A program made the translations under genes and the position numbers. From Bacillota bacterium (GTDB lineage: Bacteria; Bacillota; Clostridia; Oscillospirales; Acutalibacteraceae): a stretch of 5,127 bases of DNA. The stretch is from contig WQTL01000307.1 in the NCBI GenBank assembly GCA_009786275.1, positions 1 to 5,127 on the forward strand. Reading direction: 5' to 3'. How positions within the stretch are numbered: the stretch's first letter is position 1; each line of letters starts with the position of its first letter. Positions 1 to 5,127 of this stretch are shown here, one piece after another. The notes beneath the pieces are model-generated. The model was not told the origin of the DNA. It was given only the letters and a program-made list of their open reading frames with translations, and made no database searches.

Positions 1-642
1 AAACGCCTCGGCAATATGATCATCCTTACCGGACTCATGGAGGGCGATCAGATCATCATCGGGTTCCCGATGAAAACATGGACCAGGACCTACACCCTGA
101 AATGGGGGCCCGCCGATGCCACGCACACCTGCGTCACCCCCCCGAACGGCTGGGTGGCAGGGGACAACCTGTTCGGTATCACCTTCCGGGGCTACACGGC
201 TGTGAGCATTGTGCCCGCCGGCGCCAACGCGGCGCTTCCCGCGGGCCAGGATAGCTTCTATGACAGAAGCGGTATCGGCGATGTGACACCCACAAAAGCG
301 GCGGACCCCTACGTCCCGGACAGGACGCTGCTCTCCGGCCCCAAACGGACCATCGCGGCCGAACCTGCCGCCCCCATCATCACCGGCACCGAGAAAACCG
401 TGAAATACCGGGGCACGATCACCCTGCGCGCCGACCAACCCGTGGTGTGGGGCGGCTCGAACAAGTACGTCAAGGTGCACCAGGACGGCACGGTGGAATC
501 CCTCAAGGGCTTCTGCAAGCTCGGCAAGGCCACCATCACCGCTACGGCCAACGGCATGACCGCCGCGTATGAGGTGAAGGTGCGCCCGACCTTCCTGCAA
601 TGGCTGAAGATTATCTTCCTGTTCGGCTGGATCTGGATGTAG
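1..642 (+). CDS. C-terminal end of a probable GH127/DUF1680-like glycosidase with Ig-like domain and hydrophobic tail (5' truncated by window)
   Basis: The frame is open to the window edge, so this is the last ~213 residues of a longer protein; the ATG at 16 is probably internal. The first ~110 residues contain an 'EGDQIIIGFPM' strand, then 'FRGYTAVSIVPAG' and 'DPYVPDRTLL'. From memory this order matches the beta-sandwich end of DUF1680/GH127 (beta-L-arabinofuranosidase-like) proteins, but the catalytic barrel lies outside the window, so the family is an inference. Residues ~128-197 look like a BIG2-type bacterial Ig-like domain: 'KTVKYRGTITLRAD', then 'GTVESLKGF', then 'GKATITATANG'. The last 13 residues, WLKIIFLFGWIWM, are hydrophobic and aromatic and end exactly at the stop; similar tails follow Ig-like domains in other Clostridia as I recall. 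The protein is therefore probably extracellular and held at the membrane. Confidence is high that it is coding and moderate for the family. Confidence 0.6.
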   Translation, partial: KRLGNMIILTGLMEGDQIIIGFPMKTWTRTYTLKWGPADATHTCVTPPNGWVAGDNLFGITFRGYTAVSIVPAGANAALPAGQDSFYDRSGIGDVTPTKAADPYVPDRTLLSGPKRTIAAEPAAPIITGTEKTVKYRGTITLRADQPVVWGGSNKYVKVHQDGTVESLKGFCKLGKATITATANGMTAAYEVKVRPTFLQWLKIIFLFGWIWM

Positions 643-765
643 AGGCTCGAAGAGCGTCTTCCCCTTTGCCGTGGCAGCCTCCGCGCTGACGTTCCTGGCG
701 CTGGCGGTCTCGGTGGTGTGGCCGTGGAAAGCGAAAACCGGCGTGACAGGAGGCGGTGAGATCCT
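643..765. other. Spacer between glycosidase genes, no supported gene
   Basis: This 123-bp gap separates the Ig-domain protein from the melibiase-like fragment. A plus-strand frame open from 608 to 820 encodes a hydrophobic run (FPFAVAASALTFLALAVSVV, 659-718) followed by WPWKAK, which resembles a transmembrane segment. It has no ATG; the only in-frame candidate near its start is a GTG at 671 with no ribosome binding site. It could be debris of another membrane protein. A weak 5-bp hairpin (GAAGA/TCTTC, 649-661) sits just after the upstream stop, but no proper U-tract follows, so a terminator is not supported. Confidence 0.35.
748..753 (+). promoter_or_regulatory. Ribosome binding site AGGAGG before the melibiase-like fragment
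   Basis: A perfect AGGAGG lies 12 nt upstream of the ATG at 766. An in-frame stop (TGA, 757-759) just before that ATG rules out any longer start. The spacing is longer than the usual 6-9 nt, so translation from here may be weak. Confidence 0.45.
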
Positions 766-1428
766 ATGGAGGAGGCCGTGCGGGGCAAAAGCGCGAACTA
801 TTTCTGTACCTGGCACCTGATGTACTGGCTTCCCGCCCACTGCGATGCTCCCGGCTTGCAAACCCGTGACGTGCTGTGCGATGCGCTGCTGTTCGGCGAA
901 AACGGCATTGCCGTGCGGCATTACCCCCAAGTGCGCAAGGACTTATTCCTGCTGCTGGACGACGGTTGGGATGTGCGCTCCAGCCAAGGCGGCACGCTGC
1001 CTGAGGATGTCTGGTTCAAGCCCTACATCGGCTCATGCAACTTAAGCGAGGAGAAATTTCCAGGCTATGGGAGCAATCCGGCCGAACGCCTAAAAACGCT
1101 TGTGGATAAAGTAAAATCGCTCGGCTGGAAGGGCCTCGGCGTCTGGATTAGCCCCACAGTATCCTACGCGCCGGTGGTTGAGGGCAGCGGCGGCAGCTTC
1201 GAGAATTTCTGGCGCACGCGCATGGAATGGAGCAAATTCGCCGGGGTGTCCTACTGGAAGGTGGACTGGGGCGACTACGATATGTCCGACAGGCATCGAA
1301 AATTGCTGTCGGCTCTGAAAGAAGAAATCTATCCCGCGCTGATTGTGGAGCACGCGTACAACCGCCGGGCCTACAACAAAGGCGGTGAGGAAAATCGCTT
1401 TGGCTTATGGGCGAGCGCTACGATATGA
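766..1428 (+). pseudogene. Melibiase-like (alpha-galactosidase, GH27/GH36-type) glycosidase fragment
   Basis: This 220-residue reading frame looks like the first half of a TIM-barrel alpha-galactosidase-like enzyme. Visible elements in order are 'LLLDDGWDV' (D65, D66, W68), 'KSLGWKGLGVWISP' (~117-130), 'YWKVDWG' with D167 in the position of the catalytic nucleophile on strand 4, and 'ALIVEHAYNRR' near 195. In clan GH-D enzymes the acid/base aspartate comes later in the barrel; the frame ends at 1428 before that part, so the product would lack it. There is also none of the N-terminal beta-sandwich typical of GH36, and no signal peptide. The frame runs into a second, out-of-frame glycosidase piece (1407-1790). 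Third codon positions are more mixed than in the flanking genes. I infer a truncated remnant. A short expressed protein, or a sequencing frameshift, cannot be excluded. Confidence 0.6.
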
Positions 1429-1790
1429 ACTATGCCTACTACCGGGACGACAAAAACTGGCACGGCGCGTCGCTGTATTACGAATATCCCAACGTGTTTT
1501 TGTATGTGCTTGTGTGCTGCTATCTTGGGGTACGCCGGGGCTTTGACTGCGATTTGATTGTCAACCCATTGATAAAAGAAGGCACGGTCACGCTGGAGAA
1601 TTACGGGATTTCGTATTGTGTCACAAGCGGCGGCCTGGAGCTTCATAACATTGGGCGGCGCTCATTGCTGATTGATTTGCCGCGCTATGGGCAGCGGATA
1701 TGCTTGGCGGCCGGGGAGAGGGCAAACGGGCTTTTGGGCGGGAGGCCGGATGAATTGGTTGACATGTCCCGCGTCCTTTGCTATAATTGA
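1407..1790 (+). pseudogene. C-terminal fragment of a glycoside hydrolase, probably (alpha/alpha)6-barrel type
   Basis: This 127-residue frame overlaps the end of the melibiase-like fragment by 22 bp in a different frame and has no ribosome binding site. The frame is open only from 1389, after a TGA at 1386-1388. It reads 'GERYDMNYAYYRDDKNW', then 'ASLYYEYPNVFLYVLVCCYLGV', then 'FDCDLIVNPLIKEGTVTLENYG', then short beta strands. A helix-rich end, then a '(G)xDxLxxxPxIxxG' loop and a beta tail, is the pattern at the C-terminus of six-hairpin glycosidases and phosphorylases (GH78, GH94 and relatives). It is not an obvious continuation of an alpha-galactosidase barrel. Its last ~10 codons overlap the consensus promoter of the next gene, so those residues may not be ancestral coding sequence. 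I read it as the tail of a gene whose front has been deleted or frameshifted. The exact family is unresolved. Confidence 0.5.
1759..1787 (+). promoter_or_regulatory. Perfect consensus sigma-70/sigma-A promoter for the DUF4838 gene
   Basis: The -35 TTGACA (1759-1764) and -10 TATAAT (1782-1787) are both exact consensus, separated by the optimal 17 bp. A TG at 1779-1780 gives an extended -10 (TGCTATAAT). Transcription would start near 1794, in the A-rich run before the ATG at 1810. The local sequence turns AT-rich exactly here, unlike the flanking GC-rich DNA. It lies within the last codons of the upstream glycosidase remnant. No convincing LacI- or AraC-type operator palindrome overlaps it, so regulation cannot be read from the sequence. 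Confidence 0.85.
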
Positions 1791-1803
1791 ACAAAACACA
1801 GAT

Positions 1804-1809
1804 GAAGGG
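1804..1809 (+). promoter_or_regulatory. GAAGGG Shine-Dalgarno-like site near the DUF4838 start
   Basis: GAAGGG directly abuts the ATG at 1810 and lies 12 nt before the in-frame ATG at 1822 (18 nt before the one at 1828). It fits 1822 better on spacing. The first ATG gives a more normal signal sequence because it includes the lysine. Which start is used is therefore open. Confidence 0.4.
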
Positions 1810-3921
1810 ATGAAATTTTTTATGGCAATGGTACAGACTTTTTTCCTGGGGATCCTGCTGTTCTTCCAGTCCATTTTCGCGCCCTTTGTTTTTGATATTC
1901 CCAAGGGGCCGGTGGACTACGGCGGCGGCGCTTACACACCCGCAGCGGAGGTGACCGCCGGGCTGCGGCTCTTCGCGGGCGGCGCGAGCGATTACGTCAT
2001 TGTGGTGCCGGACGACGCCCCGCAGTCCTTCTATGCGGGGGCGCGCTGGATCAACGAATTCCTGAACCAGATGCTGGGCAAGGATAAAGACGCCCCCGGC
2101 CCCCTGCCGGTGGTCAAACGCTCGGACTATGTCTCCGGCAAGTGCATCGCCCTGGGCAGGACGGACCTGGGCGGGGCGGCCTTCGATCTGGCGGCCGACG
2201 CCCTGAAAACCGACGAGGGCTTCGTCAAGATGGCCCTCGGGGACAACATCTTCATCAGCGGCAAACGAACCGGCCCCGATCCGGGCCGTGCCGCGATGTA
2301 CGGCTGCGCGGACTTTATCGAGAACGAGCTGGGCTGCCGCTGGTTCACCCCCACGCTGCGCACCGCCCCCAGGAAGGACGACATCTTCATCAAGGCGGAC
2401 CTGAACGACGTCCAGGAGGCCAAGCTCGATTACCGCGACGACTATTGGCCGCAGGTCTACCTCTACCCGGAGTTCAAGGCCTTCCACAAGGTCAATTCCT
2501 TCATGGGCGTAGGCGACTACGCCGGGGACTACGGCCGGAACTTCCAATACATCGGCGGCTTCTGCCACACGCTGTGGGACCTGGTGCCCCGCAGCCTGTT
2601 CGATACCCAGCCCGAGCTCTTCGCCTACCGGCTGGACCAAAAAGCCTGGGCGCCCGACCAGCGCTGTTTGACCAACCCCAAAGTCTTTGAGCTGGTGAAA
2701 ACCAAGGTGTTCGCGTATATCGACGCGAATGTCAACGACCTGAACAGCAAGATCGTCTCTGTCACCCAGGAGGATAACGACGCCCCCTGCCAGTGCGAGA
2801 GGTGTCTTGCCATGGACGCCCTCTACGGCGGGCCCTCCGGCACGAACCTCTGGTTCACCAACAAGATCGCCGACGCCGTGTGGGAGGAATACAGCGTGGC
2901 GCAGCACGGGCATATCGCGCGGCCCGACATTCTGGTGGATACCTTCGCTTACACCTACACCGTGGAGCCGCCCACGAACATCTTCCCCTCGAAGAACGTG
3001 ATCGTGCGCATGTGCTCCATGGGCTGCTGCTTCAACCACCCCCTGCGGGACTGCGGCTACGGCAAGGGCGGCCTCTTCCCGGATATGAAGCCGCATAGCA
3101 GCGAGTTCGCGCGGCAAATGAAAGGCTGGGGCGCGCTGTGCAAGGAAAACGGCGCGCAGCTCTATGTCTGGGACTACAACACCTGCTTCAAGTTCTATCC
3201 GCAGCTCTACCCGAACCTGCACGTCCTGGCGGACAACCTGCAATTCTTCGTGGAAAACGGCGTGCGCGGCGTCTTTGAGGAGGGCTACGACACCGGCGGG
3301 GTGGAGGTGCTCCCCGGCAGCTGCAGCGGCGAGTTCGGCGAGCTGCGCGCCTATATGCTGGCCAAGCTCCTGTGGAACCCCTACCTGAACTCCAATCAGC
3401 TCATGGACGAATTCATGGACGCCTACTACGGGGCAGGCGCGGCTCCCTATATCAAAGAATTCCTGGACTACTACACGAACCTCGCCATTGGCACGGGCCA
3501 CATCAGCGTGTTCGGCCGCCCCGAGGAGTTCCCCTACCTGAACGCCTTCCAGTGCGGGAAGATGGATAAGCTCTTCGACAAAGCCGAGCAGGCCGCCTCG
3601 GGCAGCCGCGAGCAGTTCCTGAACGTCAAGCGCAGCCGGCTGTCCCTCACGTATCAAAAGGCGAATTTCATGCTGCTGGAATTCTCCTGGTTCAACCCCT
3701 GCCGCCTGGCGAACAACAAGGCGATGTTCAACGAAAGCGTCATGCTGGGGCTGGACCGGTTCAACTCGTTCATGGTCGAGCCCTACAACACCTACGTCTG
3801 GCTGCACCGGCCCTATGATTGGGCCAAGATGAACTCGTGGATCGACTTCGTCGATAAAACAAAAACAGAGAAACCCCTGGACCTGGCGGAATACAGGAGG
3901 ACGCATACGCTGCCGTATTGA
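1810..3921 (+). CDS. Membrane-targeted DUF4838 domain protein, glycosidase-like
   Basis: The product is about 703 residues. The frame is open further upstream to an ATG at 1672, but that lies before the promoter at 1759-1787, so I place the start at 1810 (alternative 1822). Residues ~8-28 (VQTFFLGILLFFQSIFAPFVF) form an N-terminal hydrophobic segment with no lipobox and no clear A-x-A site, so it may be an uncleaved anchor. Residues ~60-185 resemble the alpha/beta domain found before GH20 and GH67 catalytic barrels: 'YVIVVPDDA', 'CIALGRTDLGG', then 'MYGCADFIENELGCRWFTP' at 163-181. The central region matches DUF4838: 'SVTQEDNDAPCQCERC' at 317-332, with C327, C329 and C332 as a CxCxxC motif, followed by barrel-like strands 'ILVDTFAYTYT', 'VIVRMCSMGCC', 'LYVWDYN' and 'GVRGVFEEG'. 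DUF4838 proteins are common in glycan-use loci and are thought to be glycosidase-like; no activity or substrate can be assigned here. It reads intact, with strongly GC-biased third positions. It converges on the phosphoesterase gene. Confidence 0.88.
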   Translation: MKFFMAMVQTFFLGILLFFQSIFAPFVFDIPKGPVDYGGGAYTPAAEVTAGLRLFAGGASDYVIVVPDDAPQSFYAGARWINEFLNQMLGKDKDAPGPLPVVKRSDYVSGKCIALGRTDLGGAAFDLAADALKTDEGFVKMALGDNIFISGKRTGPDPGRAAMYGCADFIENELGCRWFTPTLRTAPRKDDIFIKADLNDVQEAKLDYRDDYWPQVYLYPEFKAFHKVNSFMGVGDYAGDYGRNFQYIGGFCHTLWDLVPRSLFDTQPELFAYRLDQKAWAPDQRCLTNPKVFELVKTKVFAYIDANVNDLNSKIVSVTQEDNDAPCQCERCLAMDALYGGPSGTNLWFTNKIADAVWEEYSVAQHGHIARPDILVDTFAYTYTVEPPTNIFPSKNVIVRMCSMGCCFNHPLRDCGYGKGGLFPDMKPHSSEFARQMKGWGALCKENGAQLYVWDYNTCFKFYPQLYPNLHVLADNLQFFVENGVRGVFEEGYDTGGVEVLPGSCSGEFGELRAYMLAKLLWNPYLNSNQLMDEFMDAYYGAGAAPYIKEFLDYYTNLAIGTGHISVFGRPEEFPYLNAFQCGKMDKLFDKAEQAASGSREQFLNVKRSRLSLTYQKANFMLLEFSWFNPCRLANNKAMFNESVMLGLDRFNSFMVEPYNTYVWLHRPYDWAKMNSWIDFVDKTKTEKPLDLAEYRRTHTLPY

Positions 3922-3923
3922 CG

Positions 3924-3960
3924 CAAATAACAGACAAATTTGAATGCAACAGTTTATTTG
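3924..3960. other. Short convergent intergenic region with weak AT-rich inverted repeat
   Basis: The two convergent genes end 32 bp apart (stops at 3921 and 3954). CAAATAA (3924-3930) and TTATTTG (3954-3960) are inverted copies with a 23-nt loop, and a small CAAATTTG palindrome (3935-3942) lies between. The stem is all A/T except one pair and has no G/C core, so it is at best a weak bidirectional terminator. The right arm overlaps the last codons of the minus-strand gene. Confidence 0.25.
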
Positions 3961-4889
3961 GAAACGGTATAAGTATCCAGAACCTCCATGGTGTCCGTGC
4001 GGCAGGCGGTGAGCTTCAAAGCGCCGGGCGTCACGTCAATTTTGGCGAGCATCGGTACGCGGGGCTGCAGCTTGGCCTCGATAAAATAGATGCCGTCCTC
4101 GTAGATATTATAGTATTTGCTGCCGCTGCCGGAGCCCAGAGTGACATAGGGGATGCCGGATTTGCAAGGAATCCAGCATTTCATGGGCTTTGAGCGGGCA
4201 TAATGGTGCTGGTGGCCCTGGAGCGCCAGGTCGACGCCCAGCAGGTCGAACAGCGGCGCGTAGACGAACCGGGCGACAAACATCTCCCAGCTCAGGGAGC
4301 GGTCATGGTGCGCGGCATAGGCAGGGTGGTGGAAGACCGCGATCTTCCAGCCGGCGTCCCTGTTCTTCCACGCGGCGGACAGCAGGAACCAAACCGTCTT
4401 AGCGATAGCCCCGAACTCGTAATTGGAATTCAGGTGCAGGAACAGCACGCCGCCGTAGGTGTACCAGTAGTTTCCATGGCTGTCCTTGTTGGGCAGGTCG
4501 AATTCGTCGAGGACGTCCGGGTCGTGGTTACCCTGGGTGGGCGCGAGGGGCAGGTTTACGGACGCGACGCCCTCCAGGAACGCCGCGAATTGCTCCTCGT
4601 TGCCCGCGTTGTTGACATTGTCGCCCACGGTGAGGAGAAACGCGAGATTATCCCACTCGCCCGTTGCGTTGGCCAGGGAGCCCAGCCAGCCCGCGCGGTC
4701 GGCCGCCAGGCCGTTGTCCGCCCCCAGCTGCGGGTCCCCCGAGACGAGAAAGCTGAACGACCCGGCGGCGGTCCCCGCAATCTCCTTGATGGTTGTGACT
4801 TCGGGCGCGGCCCACGCGGGGCACGCGAAGCCGGTGGCCAGGATGGCGATGGCCGCAATGGCCGCGATAAATGCTTTCCGGCGTGTCAT
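3954..4889 (-). CDS. Secreted calcineurin-like metallophosphoesterase
   Basis: The product is a 311-residue exported hydrolase of the calcineurin-like phosphoesterase superfamily (Metallophos). A classic signal peptide spans residues 1-27: n-region MTRRK, an alanine/isoleucine core, and probable cleavage after AWA. The metal-binding motifs appear in order: 'SGDPQ' (D52, Q54), 'VGDNVN' (G89-D90, N91), 'GNHD' (N121, H122, D123), 'FHHP' (H187/H188) and 'GHQHHYAR' (H226, H228). The first motif is D-x-Q rather than the more common D-x-H. The arrangement matches the short secreted phosphoesterases related to purple acid phosphatases. It should cleave phosphate mono- or diesters outside the membrane with a two-metal centre; the substrate is unknown. 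The start is supported by AAAGGAG 8 nt upstream. The gene follows an ABC transporter gene on the same strand after a 136-bp gap, so it may have its own promoter. Confidence 0.9.
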   Translation of the reverse strand: MTRRKAFIAAIAAIAILATGFACPAWAAPEVTTIKEIAGTAAGSFSFLVSGDPQLGADNGLAADRAGWLGSLANATGEWDNLAFLLTVGDNVNNAGNEEQFAAFLEGVASVNLPLAPTQGNHDPDVLDEFDLPNKDSHGNYWYTYGGVLFLHLNSNYEFGAIAKTVWFLLSAAWKNRDAGWKIAVFHHPAYAAHHDRSLSWEMFVARFVYAPLFDLLGVDLALQGHQHHYARSKPMKCWIPCKSGIPYVTLGSGSGSKYYNIYEDGIYFIEAKLQPRVPMLAKIDVTPGALKLTACRTDTMEVLDTYTVSK

Positions 4890-4897
4890 AGTCGATG

Positions 4898-4904
4898 CTC
4901 CTTT
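4898..4904 (-). promoter_or_regulatory. Strong ribosome binding site (AAAGGAG) of the metallophosphoesterase
   Basis: On the minus strand AAAGGAG lies 8 nt before the ATG at 4889. This near-perfect Shine-Dalgarno site with ideal spacing fixes the start codon. Confidence 0.85.
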
Positions 4905-4912
4905 CTATTGCA

Positions 4913-4928
4913 GGTCGCCCCTGCGACC
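4913..4928 (-). promoter_or_regulatory. GC-rich hairpin just upstream of the metallophosphoesterase ribosome binding site
   Basis: GGTCGC (4913-4918) and GCGACC (4923-4928) form a perfect 6-bp stem with a 4-nt loop. In the minus-strand transcript the hairpin ends 8 nt before the AAAGGAG site. A longer-range pairing, CAGGT with ACCTG (4911-4915 and 4930-4934), would compete with it. No U-run follows, so it is not a standard terminator; it may be a leader structure or chance. Confidence 0.3.
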
Positions 4929-5025
4929 AACCTGTCGTAATACCAGCACAGCGCGGCGGGAAGGGCGAGAGCAAGACCCAGAGACGCGAGGGTTGCTGAT
5001 TTTCCTTCATCATAGCCTTTTTCGT

Positions 5026-5127
5026 TTAACTTGCCAGCTGGTTCTCGCTCTGATAATTCTCCGCCTGGTGGGTGAACATCTCGGCGTATTTGCCCTGCAT
5101 GGCCATCAGCTGGTCGTGGGTGCCGCG
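5026..5127 (-). CDS. C-terminal end of an ABC exporter ATP-binding/permease protein (5' truncated by window)
   Basis: The minus strand reads into the window with 33 residues, beginning RGTHDQLMAMQGKYAEMF, and ends at a TAA (5028-5026). The 'G-T-H-x-x-L-M-x-x-x-G-x-Y-x-x-M/L-F' pattern is the characteristic end of the nucleotide-binding domain in fused ABC exporters (MsbA/LmrA-like), just after the H-loop region. The tail after it (THQAENYQSENQLAS) is hydrophilic and of usual length. The Walker motifs and membrane domain lie outside the window, so the substrate cannot be inferred. Confidence 0.8.
   Translation of the reverse strand, partial: RGTHDQLMAMQGKYAEMFTHQAENYQSENQLAS

Noticed and set aside
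649..661. Hairpin GAAGA-GCG-TCTTC after the first gene as a terminator
   Set aside because: Only five pairs and followed by CCCTTT rather than a U-run; too weak to call.
309..788. Minus-strand frame of ~159 residues opposite the Ig-domain gene
   Set aside because: Arginine/serine/proline-rich translation with no motif; shadow of the plus-strand gene.
1672..1809. 46-residue N-terminal extension of the DUF4838 protein from the ATG at 1672
   Set aside because: It lies mostly upstream of, and across, the consensus promoter (1759-1787), and would place the hydrophobic signal segment internally.
1740..1810. Operator palindrome around the consensus promoter
   Set aside because: No inverted repeat of useful length was found by eye; only loose similarity between AATTGGTTGACA and AATTGAACAAAACA as direct repeats.
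1621..3906. Very long minus-strand open frame (~761 residues) opposite the DUF4838 gene
   Set aside because: It is the exact antisense of a recognisable gene with strong G/C third positions, which removes stops on the other strand. Its translation is low-complexity (V, A, G, H rich) and shows no domain.
4203..4940. Plus-strand open frame of ~245 residues opposite the metallophosphoesterase
   Set aside because: Antisense shadow of a gene with clear motifs and ribosome site; repetitive R/V/G-rich translation and no ribosome site of its own.
4935..5025. Promoter for the phosphoesterase (TGGTATTAC as an extended -10 on the minus strand)
   Set aside because: The -10 matches only part of the consensus and there is no recognisable -35 at the right distance.

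Overview
The window looks like a carbohydrate-processing and secretion region of a GC-rich Gram-positive bacterium, most likely Clostridia (Bacillota). That placement is inferred from four things: strong AAAGGAG/AGGAGG ribosome binding sites, a perfect consensus sigma-A type promoter, a bacterial Ig-like domain followed by a short aromatic tail ending FGWIWM, and a DUF4838 glycosidase-like protein. Base composition is high in G+C by eye, with mostly G/C third codon positions in the intact genes. No RNA genes, CRISPR arrays, insertion sequences or attachment sites were seen.

Layout. Positions 1-642 (+) hold the C-terminal end of a large protein. It resembles the end of a DUF1680/GH127-type glycosidase, followed by a BIG2-like Ig domain and a hydrophobic tail. 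Positions 643-765 are a short spacer with no convincing gene. Positions 766-1790 (+) hold two glycosidase pieces in different frames. The first is a melibiase (GH27/GH36-like) half-barrel, 766-1428. The second resembles the C-terminus of an (alpha/alpha)6-barrel glycosidase, 1407-1790. Their out-of-frame junction, missing parts and looser codon usage point to decayed remnants. A textbook promoter (TTGACA, 17 bp, TATAAT with TG extension) lies at 1759-1787, inside the tail of this debris. It drives the main intact gene, a membrane-targeted DUF4838 protein of about 703 residues at 1810-3921 (+).

The minus-strand half converges on this gene with only 32 bp between stops. It has a secreted calcineurin-like metallophosphoesterase (3954-4889) with a clear signal peptide, complete metal-binding motifs and a strong ribosome binding site. 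Upstream of it on the same strand is the C-terminal end of an ABC exporter-type ATPase (5026-5127, cut by the window edge).

How they fit together: the plus-strand genes and remnants share a theme of extracellular plant- or host-glycan breakdown, and the phosphoesterase is also exported. This looks like an accessory glycan-use locus undergoing gene loss, with one glycosidase-like gene kept under its own strong promoter. No clearly new defence or mobile system is visible. The most interesting points are the chimeric remnant, the consensus promoter embedded in it, and the Ig-plus-FGWIWM tail as a possible surface-retention signal.
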